Counted from the stretch's first letter, positions 1 through 8,946 are shown. The stretch is 64,000 nucleotides of DNA from Amycolatopsis sp. DSM 110486 (GCF_019468465.1 NZ_CP080519.1:7619001-7683000), one strand, 5' to 3'. A program made the numbers and translations. The notes: generated by a model from the sequence alone, not told the origin.

Positions 1-3
1 GCC

Positions 4-23
4 GCTGTGTCTTGGGTCACAGC
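4..23. terminator. weak hairpin downstream of the RDD gene
   Basis: A 6-bp inverted repeat (GCTGTG / CACAGC, 8-nt loop) lies about 75 nt beyond the stop of the minus-strand RDD gene. There is no T-run. It may help end the leftmost minus-strand operon. Nothing else is recognisable in bases 1-97. Confidence 0.25.
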
Positions 24-97
24 AGGCTCAGCGGTGCAGATTCCGCGCTTCCCTGACAATCGTCTTCTCGAGGCCGGTCACCGGATCGTATAACGAC

Positions 98-568
98 CTA
101 TACGGAGTCCTTTGTGGACACCCGCGCTCCACCGTCGTTCTCCCAGTCGTAGACGACCGTCGTCCGGAGGACGACGTCCTGCAGGGACCGGCGGTGGGGG
201 CTCACGATCACCCACAGCAGCCCGATCGGGAAGACCACGCAGAACAGCGCTCGGGCCGCGGCGCGGACCCAGCCCAGGCGCCGGCCGCGGCCCAGGACGC
301 GGAGGCCGAGCAGTGCCCCGCCGTAGCTGCGGCCGATGGTGGCCCAGCTGACCGTGAGGTACACGATCGCGACGGCCGCGGAGATCCCGCCGGCCAGTGC
401 CGGCGGTGCCGCGGGCCACCGGAACGACAGCGGCGAGGCCGCGAACAGCGCCGCCACCACCGCGAAGTAGCCGCCGAACGTGAGCAGCCCGGTCACGGCC
501 GCGTCGAGCAGGGCGGCGACCAGGCGCGTGACGATGCCCGCCGGCCCCTCAGGCGGGCCGGTCACCAC
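98..568 (-). CDS. RDD family membrane protein
   Basis: Protein of 156 aa with the RDD-family layout. An Arg-Leu...Leu-Asp helix (about residues 14-45) opens the protein, a second helix spans about 58-76, a conserved 'GRSYGGALLGLRV' stretch follows near 80-93, and a last hydrophobic helix lies at about 105-122, just before the basic 'SPHRRSLQDVV' tail. The role of RDD proteins is mostly unknown; some are linked to ion exchange or osmotic stress. The start is GTG; a second in-frame GTG follows directly. Its first 20 nt overlap the end of the upstream minus-strand gene, so it is probably the last gene of an operon with the next two. Confidence 0.8.
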   Translation of the reverse strand: MVTGPPEGPAGIVTRLVAALLDAAVTGLLTFGGYFAVVAALFAASPLSFRWPAAPPALAGGISAAVAIVYLTVSWATIGRSYGGALLGLRVLGRGRRLGWVRAAARALFCVVFPIGLLWVIVSPHRRSLQDVVLRTTVVYDWENDGGARVSTKDSV

Positions 569-1001
569 GGCGCCGCAGCACGCGGCCGACCACGCGGGCC
601 ACGGCGTCGTCGGCGTTCACCCCGGCACCCCGCACGCCCCGGATCGCTTCGCCCGCAACGGTTCCGCTCGACTGCCGCACGACTTCAGGCAGGTCCATCG
701 CGGCCACGAGGTCACCGAAGTCCAGTGTGGACACCACGGCCGCCACGTCGACCTCGGCGAGCACTGCGTCGAGGTCCACGTGCTCACCGACCAGCTTCGG
801 CAGGTCGACCGCGTCGAGCACGGCCGCGGCGGCCGCGGTCACCACGTCCCGCACCGCGCGGCGCGCCACGTCCTCGGGTACGGCGGTCGTCAGCACGGCC
901 CAGCCCGCCCGCCGCAGCGGGGTGGACGCCCACCAGCCGGCCTTGAGCGCCACCGCGCCCAGCCCCAGCACCGCGCCGACGTGGTCGGGCTCGTCGTTCA
1001 C
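549..1001 (-). CDS. uncharacterised soluble protein, operon partner of RDD
   Basis: Protein of 150 aa, family not recognised. The GTG start at 1001 follows the upstream gene's stop by 11 nt. After a short hydrophobic, alanine-rich N-terminus (about residues 7-30) it becomes an acidic, valine/aspartate-rich helical protein with the repeated flavour 'VDLDAVLAEVDVAAVV...DFGDLVAAMDLPEVV', ending in a basic tail (VLRRRGDRPA). This look is common in short actinobacterial proteins encoded beside large membrane proteins. Its 3' end overlaps the RDD gene by 20 nt, which suggests translational coupling. No catalytic motif is visible. Confidence 0.65.
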   Translation of the reverse strand: MNDEPDHVGAVLGLGAVALKAGWWASTPLRRAGWAVLTTAVPEDVARRAVRDVVTAAAAAVLDAVDLPKLVGEHVDLDAVLAEVDVAAVVSTLDFGDLVAAMDLPEVVRQSSGTVAGEAIRGVRGAGVNADDAVARVVGRVLRRRGDRPA

Positions 1002-1012
1002 GGCGTCCCCCT

Positions 1013-2314
1013 TCAGCCGGTCGCCGCCGGCCGGTCGCCGGGGACGTCGAGGAACTGGATCACGGCGAGGACCACCAGCAGAACGAGGGCGATCAGCAGC
1101 ACCGCGAGCCCGCTCGGCCGATCGAGGAACAGGAACACGAGCACGGCGATCGCGACGGCACCGGCGCGCAGGGCCACGCGGTAGGAGTGCACCCACTTGC
1201 CGAGGCCGGTGGCGCGCAGGCCGCTGCGCGAGCGCAGCCACGTCAGTCCCTTGACCACGCCTTGGCGGATGTGGACGGCGGTGGACGAAGGACCGGCGAG
1301 GAAGGCCCCGAGCGCCACCACGATCCCGACCGCGAACAGGGTTCTCAGACCGTCGCGCAGGAACCGCAGCACAATGTCGAACGCCGCCGAGACCGGTGCC
1401 GCCGAGCGGCTCGGGACCGCGTCGACGACGATGGTGCGCCCGATCGCGAGCCCGATCGCGAGGACCAGCATGCTGAACGCGAACCCGAGCGCGGCGCCGA
1501 TGAGCGCACGTCGTTTGTGCCGGGCGATGTAGACGCCCGCGGCGAGCAGCACGATCGCGATCCACGGCAGCCACGTCGCGAGCCGGTCCAAGGTGGTGTA
1601 CCACGAGCGCGCTTTCACCAGGCCGGCCGCGTCGGCGACCTCGATCGTCGGGTGGACCTCGGGGATGCGGTTCACGATGGTGAGCCCGTCGGCGGCGAGC
1701 TGCTGCTTCGCGTCGTCGATGAACGGCGCGAGGTCGAGCACGACCTTGTCGCCCTGGATCGCGATGGCCGACGCCGACCCGTCGAGCACGGCGACCGCCT
1801 GCTGGTGGGCTGTGCGGATCACACGGTCCCAGGTCTGCGCGATCCGGTCGCTGGCGACGAGGGTCGCGACACGGCCGTGCACGAAGCTCTGCACGCCCGA
1901 CGCGAGCGGACCGGTCAGGGCCTCCAGCCGGTCGGTGACGGCCGGCGGGACGCCCTGGGCCGCGAGCGCGCCGACGGCGTCGGTCGCGATGGCCTGCACG
2001 TTGATGTTCGTGAAGATGGTCTCGGTGACCCGGTCGGTCACGGCCGCCTGCACCGCCGGGTCGCGGATCAGCGGGCTCATCGTGGCGGTGAACCGGTCGG
2101 TGTCGGAGATCTGGTTGTTCACCCACACCGACGCGAGCGCGAGCGGCGCGAGGATGCAGCCGAGCACGATGAGGATCGAGGACACGATCGGCCGCCAGCT
2201 GAGGTGGCGGCGTTCGCGGGTGGCCCGCAGCCGGGCCACTTCGAGCCGCAGTTGTTCCAGCTCGGCCCGCTCGTCCGCGGTCGGCTCGATGAGGTGGTCC
2301 GTGCTATCCGACAT
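1013..2314 (-). CDS. five- or six-TM membrane protein with extracytoplasmic domain
   Basis: Protein of 433 aa, a common but uncharacterised actinobacterial type. Residues about 12-38 are charged and heptad-like (short coiled coil), followed by a membrane helix at about 44-65. An extracytoplasmic domain to about residue 240 carries the 'DTDRFTATMSPLIRDPAVQ' and 'ATLVASDRIAQTWDRVIR' stretches, and hydrophobic helices fill the C-terminal half. It heads the operon that continues into 549-1001 and the RDD gene. The ATG start at 2314 lies 16 nt after the stop of the DUF1269 gene, so transcription may run through from further upstream. A function is not inferred. Confidence 0.75.
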   Translation of the reverse strand: MSDSTDHLIEPTADERAELEQLRLEVARLRATRERRHLSWRPIVSSILIVLGCILAPLALASVWVNNQISDTDRFTATMSPLIRDPAVQAAVTDRVTETIFTNINVQAIATDAVGALAAQGVPPAVTDRLEALTGPLASGVQSFVHGRVATLVASDRIAQTWDRVIRTAHQQAVAVLDGSASAIAIQGDKVVLDLAPFIDDAKQQLAADGLTIVNRIPEVHPTIEVADAAGLVKARSWYTTLDRLATWLPWIAIVLLAAGVYIARHKRRALIGAALGFAFSMLVLAIGLAIGRTIVVDAVPSRSAAPVSAAFDIVLRFLRDGLRTLFAVGIVVALGAFLAGPSSTAVHIRQGVVKGLTWLRSRSGLRATGLGKWVHSYRVALRAGAVAIAVLVFLFLDRPSGLAVLLIALVLLVVLAVIQFLDVPGDRPAATG

Positions 2315-2330
2315 GACCGGTCCGATCCGA

Positions 2331-2822
2331 TCAGCTCGACATCATTTCCCGCAGCGCGGCTTCCTGCTCCGCGGACAGGTTGGACTGCAGCAGCTCCGGC
2401 TTGTGGCCGCCGGCCTCGATCGCGGCCTTCACCTTGTCGACCACTGCGTCGCTGGACATCAGGAACAGGGCCGAGGTGCCGGGGGTGACCTTGTCGCGCA
2501 CGGACTTGATGAAGTCGTCGTCGATGCCGACGTCGGTCAGCGATCCGGCGAGCGCACCGGTGGCCGCGCCGATGGCGGCGCCGATGAGCGGCATCAGGAA
2601 GATCAGGCCGAACAGCATGCCCCAGAACATCCCGCTCATCGCGCCGCCGGCGGTGAGGTTGCGCAGCTGCCGGGTCTTCGGCTTCTTGGCGTCAGGTTTC
2701 CACGACACGGTGGCCGCGTCGTGGATCGAGATCAGTTCCTGCTTGGCCAGGCTCCGGAGGGTGTCCACCGCGTTGTCGGCTCCGTCGGGGCTGTCGAACT
2801 TCCACACCGTCAGCGTCGTCAT
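2331..2822 (-). CDS. DUF1269 domain protein
   Basis: Protein of 163 aa matching the DUF1269 pattern. An N-terminal alpha/beta part (MTTLTVWKFDSPDGA...) is followed by a glycine-rich double membrane hairpin at about residues 72-105 (GGAMSGMFWGMLFGLIF...GAAIGAATGALAG). A C-terminal domain reads 'DDFIKSVRDKVTPGTSALFLM' and then a charged tail. The family is membrane-associated and often found among stress genes; its biochemical role is unknown. Its ATG overlaps the stop of the HD-domain gene by 4 nt (ATGA), so the two are coupled. Confidence 0.8.
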   Translation of the reverse strand: MTTLTVWKFDSPDGADNAVDTLRSLAKQELISIHDAATVSWKPDAKKPKTRQLRNLTAGGAMSGMFWGMLFGLIFLMPLIGAAIGAATGALAGSLTDVGIDDDFIKSVRDKVTPGTSALFLMSSDAVVDKVKAAIEAGGHKPELLQSNLSAEQEAALREMMSS

Positions 2823-3532
2823 CGTGCTCTCCTGTCGGGTTCGCGGGCCGCGCCGACGCCACCGTCGCCCGGCGCGGCCCCGTCCGCCTCGCCCCTGCGG
2901 GGTGAGACCCGCCGCCGCACCGCCGCGGCACCCAGCCGCAGCTCGGTGCGCCGCACCGCGTCGTGCCGGGCGGCCTGTGCGCCGGCGTCGAGCGCGCGCA
3001 CGAGGGGTGAGCCGGAGCCGTGGCGGGCGCGGATGCCGGCGATGCGCTCGGCGAAGTCGGTCGGGCCGCCGTCCGGGGTCGTGCGCATGTCGCAGAACCA
3101 CAGGGCGTCGCGCAGCACGGTGCGCTCGTCCGGGTAGCGGGCGAGTTCGGCCCCGAGCCCGCGCTCCTCGGCGATGAACTGGGCGGCCGAGTGCTGGGCC
3201 ACGAGGTTGACCAGCCGGGGCGGTGCCGACACCGCGACGAGGAACCGGGCGCCGTCGAGCGGGTGGTAGCCGGACACGACGAGCCCGGCCGCGTAGCCGA
3301 TGTCGTGCAGGAGCGCGGCCGCCACGAGCAGCTCTTCCTCGCCGGCGTGCAGCAGACTCGGCCCGATCTGCCGCCCGCACTTCGCGACTCCCTGCACGTG
3401 CTGCCACCGCCGGGGCAGTTCGCGCGAAAGATGGCGCTGCGCGAGGCTCCAGGCCCACGCGATCAGCGCGCCGCGAGGGTGCGTCGCCGGTTCAGCGACG
3501 GCTGGGGCGGGTTCGGAGTGCGTCGGGGGCAT
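2819..3532 (-). CDS. HD-domain phosphohydrolase
   Basis: Protein of 237 aa. Metal-binding HD-domain residues can be followed: a first His in 'RWQHVQGV' (about residue 44), the His-Asp pair in 'LLHDIGYA' (about 75), a third His in 'SGYHPLDGA' and a later His in 'LVAQHSAAQF'. HD proteins hydrolyse phosphate esters such as nucleotides; the substrate is not predictable here. The C-terminal 40 residues are low-complexity and Arg/Gly-rich. Translation is coupled to the downstream DUF1269 gene by a 4-nt overlap, and the ATG start lies inside the 3' end of the preceding membrane-protein gene (overlap 3492-3532). Confidence 0.8.
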   Translation of the reverse strand: MPPTHSEPAPAVAEPATHPRGALIAWAWSLAQRHLSRELPRRWQHVQGVAKCGRQIGPSLLHAGEEELLVAAALLHDIGYAAGLVVSGYHPLDGARFLVAVSAPPRLVNLVAQHSAAQFIAEERGLGAELARYPDERTVLRDALWFCDMRTTPDGGPTDFAERIAGIRARHGSGSPLVRALDAGAQAARHDAVRRTELRLGAAAVRRRVSPRRGEADGAAPGDGGVGAAREPDRRAR

Positions 3533-3935
3533 GTGCGACCAGCGCCCAGATGACCAGCACGTCGAGGGTGAGCACGACCAGCGCCCAGAACGGCGCGGCG
3601 GGCAGGAAAGTCAGGTGCGCCAAGGCGCTGAGCCCGGCGATCGCGACGCCGGGGTAACGCGCCCAGCTCGCCCGCGCGAACAGCCCGAGCGCCGTGAGCA
3701 CCGCGGCCGCGCCCAGCACGAGGTGCACCCAGCCCCAGCCGGTGAGGTCGAACAGCAGGGTCCCGTGCGGGGTCACGGCGTAGTACTGCGGGTCGAGCAG
3801 CGCCGTGAGCCCTTCGACCAGGGTGAAACTGCCGAGCAGGAACATCATCGTGGCACCGAAGAAGATCCAGCTGGCCCAGCCGGACTCCTCGGCAGCGGCC
3901 TCGGGTGCGGCCGGGCGCACAGCGTGATGGCTCAT
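3492..3935 (-). CDS. small four-TM membrane protein
   Basis: Protein of 147 aa with four hydrophobic helices: about residues 21-45 (WIFFGATMMFLLGSFTLVEGL), 67-86, 92-112 and 115-135. The 'YAVTPHG...FDLTGWGWVHLVLG' stretch between helices 1 and 2 is typical of a widespread actinobacterial family that sits among stress genes (DUF7144-like, from memory). The chosen ATG at 3935 follows a good ribosome site (GGAGAAGGGA), unlike the start 10 codons upstream. The last 41 nt overlap the HD gene. Role unknown. Confidence 0.75.
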   Translation of the reverse strand: MSHHAVRPAAPEAAAEESGWASWIFFGATMMFLLGSFTLVEGLTALLDPQYYAVTPHGTLLFDLTGWGWVHLVLGAAAVLTALGLFARASWARYPGVAIAGLSALAHLTFLPAAPFWALVVLTLDVLVIWALVAHAPDALRTRPSRR

Positions 3936-4026
3936 GGTCGGGTCCCTTCTCCTGGCCGCGGACATCTTCGACGGCCGGGCTCACGGGCGCTTCGCCCGGT
4001 GCGGATGAAAGCGTTCTTTCCGGACG

Positions 4027-5361
4027 TCAGCGGGCCGGCCGTCCGGCGAGCACGCGGAACACCACGCGCAGCGCCTCGCCCATGCCCTTGGGCGAGGCCG
4101 CCGCGGGGGCGACGCCGGGCGCGTCCAGCGGCACGCGCACGCGCAGCGCGCCGGGCAGCGTGCGGAACCGCAGCGGTGGTTCCAGCTGAAGGGCTTCGCC
4201 GTCGACGCCGATGTCCACAAGGGACTGTCCCGAGCTCACCACGAACTCCTCGGCCTGCCACTCCCGGTAGCCGGGGTAGCGGGCGAGCTGGCCGGTGAGC
4301 TCCGCGGTGACCAGCGCCGGCAGGTCGCGCGCCCGGTCGACGCTCACGGTGACGATGCCGAGGGAGCCGCTGTCGAGCCGTTCGCGCGAGCCGAAGCCGC
4401 TGAGGCGGTCGAGGCGGTAGGCGCCGTTGGACACGAGCACGATGTCGGCCGGCGGGCGATCGTCCTCGCCGGGCACGCGGTACTGGAGGTCGAAGTGCTC
4501 GGAGTCGGGGCCCAGCAGCTGCGGCAGCTGCCCGGCCACCGTCGACACCTTGGCGTCGCGGTAGCCCGGCGACTGGACCACCGTGGCGTAGACGCCGAGC
4601 GAAGCGTTGTTCACGAACACCCGGTCGCCGATCAGCGCGAGGTCGATGCGGTGCTCGGCCGCTTCGCCGTACGCGTCGAGGGCGGCGGTCACGTTCTCGC
4701 GGTCGAGCCCGAGGTCGAGGGCGAAGTGGTTGCGCGTGCCGGCGGGCACGCACACATACGGCAGCCCGTGGCGGCGCGCGACGTCGGCGACCAGCGCCTG
4801 GGAGCCGTCGCCGCCGGCCATCCCGAGCACGTCCGCGTGGTTGGCGGCCTCTTCGGCGAGCTCCCGCAGGTCGTCGCCGCGGCGCAGCACGACGGGGGTG
4901 ATGCCACGTTTGCGCGCCTCGCGTTCGAGGTCGAACTGCGCCACCTTCCCGCCGCCGGAGCGGGGGTTCATCAGCAGCACGCCGTGGCGCGCGGGGCCGA
5001 CGCGGTCGGCCCGGACGCGCCGGGCCAGGTCGTGGCCGATCGCCACCCGGGCGGCCAGCGCCGCGAGCACCATCAGCCCGAGGACCAGCGGCAGCACCAC
5101 AAACGTGCGCAGGTCCGGCAGCAGGACGATCGCGGCGAGCGCGAGGACCGCCACGACGGCGAGCACGATCCGCGCGAGCCCATGGCGGACCAGCGCGGCC
5201 CAGGCCGCGATCGTGGCAATCACCAGCAGCACCACGGCGAGCACCAGCTGCACCGGGCTGCTGACCGCGGCGATGACCGCCACGACGATCGCGGCGGCCA
5301 GCGCGAGAAGGGCGCCCAGAGCGCACGCGCGCCGGGCGAGCGACGGAGCAGGGCCGGTCAT
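4027..5361 (-). CDS. diacylglycerol-kinase-family lipid kinase with N-terminal membrane helices
   Basis: Protein of 444 aa. Residues 1-110 hold four or so hydrophobic helices. From about 130 the DAGK catalytic domain follows: 'LLMNPRSGGGK' (phosphate-binding start), 'GMAGGDGSQ' (the GGDG nucleotide motif) and 'VPAGTRNHFALDLGL' (matching the usual GT-x-N-D/H-F-A motif). The C-terminal half is the beta-sandwich of the family. Such kinases phosphorylate diacylglycerol or sphingoid-type lipids. The ATG at 5361 was chosen because the frame upstream is not membrane-like and overlaps the divergent DUF2252 gene. The N-terminal membrane segment is an addition to the usual soluble DgkB form. Confidence 0.85.
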   Translation of the reverse strand: MTGPAPSLARRACALGALLALAAAIVVAVIAAVSSPVQLVLAVVLLVIATIAAWAALVRHGLARIVLAVVAVLALAAIVLLPDLRTFVVLPLVLGLMVLAALAARVAIGHDLARRVRADRVGPARHGVLLMNPRSGGGKVAQFDLEREARKRGITPVVLRRGDDLRELAEEAANHADVLGMAGGDGSQALVADVARRHGLPYVCVPAGTRNHFALDLGLDRENVTAALDAYGEAAEHRIDLALIGDRVFVNNASLGVYATVVQSPGYRDAKVSTVAGQLPQLLGPDSEHFDLQYRVPGEDDRPPADIVLVSNGAYRLDRLSGFGSRERLDSGSLGIVTVSVDRARDLPALVTAELTGQLARYPGYREWQAEEFVVSSGQSLVDIGVDGEALQLEPPLRFRTLPGALRVRVPLDAPGVAPAAASPKGMGEALRVVFRVLAGRPAR

Positions 5362-5473
5362 GCGCCGACCCTGCGTGGGCGGGCGGCCCCGTGTCGTCAC
5401 CCCGTCCGGATGATGCCTCGTCTCACCCCGTGCGGGGGAGGAAAGGCGCTCGCCGGCGGGTGAAGCTGCCTCG

Positions 5474-6889
5474 ATGGTGCTCACCTCACGACGTTCGACG
5501 GTCGAATCCCGGGAAGACCGGATCGCCCGGGGCAAGGCGGCCCGTGCGGCCGCTCCGCGGTCGAGCCACGCAGGGTTCACGCGCGCACGCGGCCGCCCCG
5601 ATCCGCTGGAACTGCTCGCCCGCCAGGACGAAACGCGGGTCAAGGAACTGCTGCCGATCCGCTACGGGCGCATGGCGGTGTCGCCGTTCACCTACTTCCG
5701 CGGCGCCGCGCTGCCGATGGCGAGTGACCTGTCAGGGACGCCGGTGAGCGGGCTTCGGGTGCAGGCGTGCGGCGACGCGCACCTGATCAACTTCGGCGTG
5801 TTCGCCTCGCCGGAACGCAAGCTCGTGTTCGACATCAACGACTTCGACGAGACCCTGCCCGGCCCGTGGGAGTGGGACGTGAAGCGCCTCGCGGCGAGCC
5901 TCGAGATCGCGAGCCGGCACAACGGGTTCTCCGCCCGCCAGTGCCGCGGCGTGGTGGCCGCGACGGTCGCGCAGTACCGCGAGGCGATGCGGGGATTCGG
6001 CGAGCGCACCGCGCTCGACGTCTGGTACGCCCACGCCGATGTCGATCAGGTGAAGGCCCTGTATGCCGACCGCTTGGGCGGGCACCGGCGCCGGATGATC
6101 GAGAAGGGCATGGCCTCGGCTCAGGCGCACGACAACCTCGGCGCCCTGCGCCGTTTCACGTCCGTCGCCGACGGCACGGTGCACATCAAGCCCGACCCGC
6201 CGATCGTGCTGCCCATCGAGGAGCTCGGGCACACCAAGACGGCCGTCGAGGAGGTGCGCATGCAGCTGGGCTCGATCCTGGAGGCCTACCGTGCCACGCT
6301 GGAACCCGAGCGGCGTGTGCTGCTGGACCGCTACCGGATCGTGGACATGGCGCACAAAGTCGTGGGCGTCGGCAGCGTCGGCACGCGGTGCTGGATGGTC
6401 CTGCTGCTCGGCAACGACGACCGCGACCCCTTGTTCCTGCAGGCGAAGGAAGCCGGCCCGTCGGTGCTGGAGGAGTTCGCCGGGCCCAGCGACTACGACA
6501 ACGCGGGGCGCCGCGTGGTCGTGGGCCAGCGGCTGATGCAGACGGTGAGCGACATCTTCCTCGGCTGGGTCCACGTGACCGGCGTCGACGGCCGCCCGCG
6601 CGACTTCTACCTGCGCCAGCTGCGCGACTGGAAGGGCTCGGCCGACGTCGAGACGATGGACCCGCGCGACCTGCGCACCTACGGCATGCTGTGCGCCTGG
6701 ACGCTCGCGCGCGCCCACGCCCGCACCGGCGACAGCGTCGCGATCGGCGCCTACGTCGGTTCCGGTGACTCGTTCGACCAGGCGATCGCCGAGTTCACGC
6801 GCGACTACGCCGACCAGAACGAGAAGGACCACGCGGCGTTGGCCAAGGCCATCAAGACGGGTGCGGTCAAGGCCGAGTCCGGGCGGTGA
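5474..6889 (+). CDS. DUF2252 family protein
   Basis: Protein of 471 aa, the usual length for DUF2252. Family landmarks are 'FTYFRGAALPMASDL' (about residues 75-90), 'CGDAHLINFGVFASPERKLVFDINDFDETLPGPWEWDVKRLAAS' (about 98-142) and 'FYLRQLRDWKGSADVE' (about 375-390). The GDxH-x-x-NFG and D-x-NDFD motifs resemble the catalytic loops of protein- or aminoglycoside-kinase-like folds, so a phosphotransferase activity is possible; none is established that I know of. It is divergent from the lipid kinase and coupled to the channel gene by a GTGA overlap at 6886-6889. Confidence 0.85.
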   Translation: MVLTSRRSTVESREDRIARGKAARAAAPRSSHAGFTRARGRPDPLELLARQDETRVKELLPIRYGRMAVSPFTYFRGAALPMASDLSGTPVSGLRVQACGDAHLINFGVFASPERKLVFDINDFDETLPGPWEWDVKRLAASLEIASRHNGFSARQCRGVVAATVAQYREAMRGFGERTALDVWYAHADVDQVKALYADRLGGHRRRMIEKGMASAQAHDNLGALRRFTSVADGTVHIKPDPPIVLPIEELGHTKTAVEEVRMQLGSILEAYRATLEPERRVLLDRYRIVDMAHKVVGVGSVGTRCWMVLLLGNDDRDPLFLQAKEAGPSVLEEFAGPSDYDNAGRRVVVGQRLMQTVSDIFLGWVHVTGVDGRPRDFYLRQLRDWKGSADVETMDPRDLRTYGMLCAWTLARAHARTGDSVAIGAYVGSGDSFDQAIAEFTRDYADQNEKDHAALAKAIKTGAVKAESGR

Positions 6890-7527
6890 AGGCGCGGCAG
6901 CTGCTCGGCCCGGGTGTGCTGCGCCCTGTGCTGACGGTGGCGACGCTCATCGCCGTGTACTACCTGCTCCCGTTGGACCGGCAGCTCGACGTGTGGACGA
7001 TCGTGGGGCTCGTCGTCGGGGTCACGCTGGTCGCGGTCCTGGTGGTGGTCGAGGCGCGCGCGATCCTGCGCTCCACGCGCCCGGCGTTGCAGGGGATCCA
7101 GGCGCTGGCGCTGGTGGTGCCGCTGTTCCTGCTGGTGTTCGCCAACGTCTACTACGTGCTGGACTACAACGTGCCCCAGAGCTTCGACGTGCCGCTGAAC
7201 CGCACCGACTCGCTGTACTTCGTGGTCACGGTGTTCGCGACGGTCGGGTTCGGTGACATCGTGCCCGTGACGCAGGCCGCGCGCCTGCTGGTCACGGCGC
7301 AGATGATCGCGAACCTGCTGGTGGTCGGCGTCGCGTTGCGAGTGATCCTGACGGCCGTGCAGCACAGCCGTTCGCGGTTACCGCTTGGCGTGCTTCGGGA
7401 TCAGCAGCGCCGTGACCACCCCGACGAGGGCGAGGCACACGAGCATGATCAGGGCGATGCCGAACGGCCCGTTGCCCGGGACGGCCGCGCCGGCGAGCAC
7501 GGAGCCGACCAGCGCGGTGCCCAGTGA
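6886..7527 (+). CDS. two-pore-helix potassium channel with out-of-family C-terminal tail
   Basis: Protein of 213 aa. About four hydrophobic helices are seen (residues 12-28, 38-60, 72-92, 128-152). The pore loop carries the K+ selectivity filter 'ATVGFGDIVP' near residue 122. The GTG start overlaps the DUF2252 stop by 4 nt. The recognisable channel ends near residue 160 (AVQHSRSRL). The last 50 or so residues are charged and low complexity (QQRRDHPDEGEAHEHDQG) because the frame runs 150 nt into the convergent efflux gene. I suspect the ancestral stop was lost, or the tail is tolerated read-through. Confidence 0.75.
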   Translation: MKARQLLGPGVLRPVLTVATLIAVYYLLPLDRQLDVWTIVGLVVGVTLVAVLVVVEARAILRSTRPALQGIQALALVVPLFLLVFANVYYVLDYNVPQSFDVPLNRTDSLYFVVTVFATVGFGDIVPVTQAARLLVTAQMIANLLVVGVALRVILTAVQHSRSRLPLGVLRDQQRRDHPDEGEAHEHDQGDAERPVARDGRAGEHGADQRGAQ

Positions 7528-8817
7528 CGAGCCGAGGTTCGACACGCTGCGCGACACACCCGAGATGTCGCCCTGCGCCTCTTCCGGCGAGCTGGACTGC
7601 ACGAGGTTGACCGACGCCGTCAGCATCACGCCGATCCCGATGCCCATCAGCAACAGCCCGGGCGCGAACGTCCAGACGCTCGAGTCTTCCCGGACGAGCA
7701 CCAGCATCAGCACGAGGCCCAGCGTGGTGGAGCTGAAGCCGGCCCGGATCAGCCTGCGCAACGAGTGGCGCCGCGACATCCGTCCCGCGAGGGCCGACGC
7801 GGCGAGGATGCCGATGGTGGCGGGCACGAGCACCAGCCCCGTCTCGATCGCGTTGAAGCCGCGGATCTGCTGCAGGAACACCGACGTCACGAAGAACGCG
7901 CCCTGCATGACCAGCCACTGCAGCACCTGGGTGACGAGCCCGAGGTTCGACGCCTTGCTGCGGAAGATCTTCAGCGAGAACAGCGGGGCGCGCCCCGCGT
8001 GCTCCACTCGCCGCAGATGCAGGAAGAAGATCGCCAGCAGCACGACCCCGATCGCGACGTAGATCCACACCGGCGACATGCCGCCCTGGGGGATCACCAC
8101 CGTGCCACCGATCGTGAAGTCCTCACGCGACTTGAGCCACCCGTAGGTGGAGCTCTGCAGCACGCCGAAGACCACGAAGAACAGCCCGGCCGCCGACAGC
8201 ACCGCGCCCCACACGTCGAAGTGCGGCGGGCGCTCGGCCAGCGGCGGGTCGACGATGCGCAAGGCGAGGACGATGATCAGCACGATCACGGCCACCTGGA
8301 AGAGGAACGACGCCCGCCAGCCGAGGTAGCTCGTGATCAGACCGCCCAGCAGCGGCCCCGCCGCCGCCCCGAGCCCCGCCGCCCCGCTCACGATCCCGAA
8401 GTTGCGGGCGCGGGCGCTCACGTCTTCGAACACCACCGTGACGAGGATGTAGATCGGCGGGATCAGCAGCGCCGACCCGATGCCCTCCAGCAGCGAGTAC
8501 CCCACGATCAGCAGCCCGATGCCCTGCGCGAACGACGAGAGCAGCGCGCCCGAGCCGTAGATCACGAGGCCCGCGATGAAGCAGACCTTGCGGCCGAGGA
8601 AGTCCGTGAGCTTGCTGCCGGGGATCATCAGCGCGGCCATCGTGAGCGTGAACAGCGTGATCGCCGTCTGGATGCTGATGACCGACGTGCCGAGGTCGTC
8701 GGCGATCGTGCTGATCGCCACGTTCATGTTCGTCGCCGCGTAGCTCGCGATGAACTGCCCGAGCGCGAGTGGCAGTACGACGGCGGAAGCGGAGACGCTC
8801 TTCGATCCCGTGGCCAT
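7378..8817 (-). CDS. DHA2-type (14-TM) MFS drug efflux transporter
   Basis: Protein of 479 aa with about 14 hydrophobic helices. Residues 20-45 (FIASYAATNMNVAISTIADDLG) and 'GSKLTDFLGRKVCF' (near 70) are the DHA2 motifs around helices 1-3. 'GIVSGAAGLGAAAGPLLGGLI' (about 140-160) is the antiporter motif C. A substrate cannot be assigned. The ATG at 8817 has the ribosome site GGAGAGGGG. Its 3' end overlaps the convergent channel gene. A MarR gene and operator lie on the far side of the 3-kb island; before the island arose, the pump probably stood just downstream of the MarR-controlled oxidoreductase. Confidence 0.88.
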   Translation of the reverse strand: MATGSKSVSASAVVLPLALGQFIASYAATNMNVAISTIADDLGTSVISIQTAITLFTLTMAALMIPGSKLTDFLGRKVCFIAGLVIYGSGALLSSFAQGIGLLIVGYSLLEGIGSALLIPPIYILVTVVFEDVSARARNFGIVSGAAGLGAAAGPLLGGLITSYLGWRASFLFQVAVIVLIIVLALRIVDPPLAERPPHFDVWGAVLSAAGLFFVVFGVLQSSTYGWLKSREDFTIGGTVVIPQGGMSPVWIYVAIGVVLLAIFFLHLRRVEHAGRAPLFSLKIFRSKASNLGLVTQVLQWLVMQGAFFVTSVFLQQIRGFNAIETGLVLVPATIGILAASALAGRMSRRHSLRRLIRAGFSSTTLGLVLMLVLVREDSSVWTFAPGLLLMGIGIGVMLTASVNLVQSSSPEEAQGDISGVSRSVSNLGSSLGTALVGSVLAGAAVPGNGPFGIALIMLVCLALVGVVTALLIPKHAKR

Positions 8818-8946
8818 CGGGGCCCCTCTCCTCGATGCCCCACCTTGCGAACCCGCGGCGTCGACGGCATCACCTGCTGCGGATGACCCGCCGGAGCCCC
8901 GTCGCTGTCCACTTCGGACGCGATGGAGACCGAGCTCGTGAAAGGT

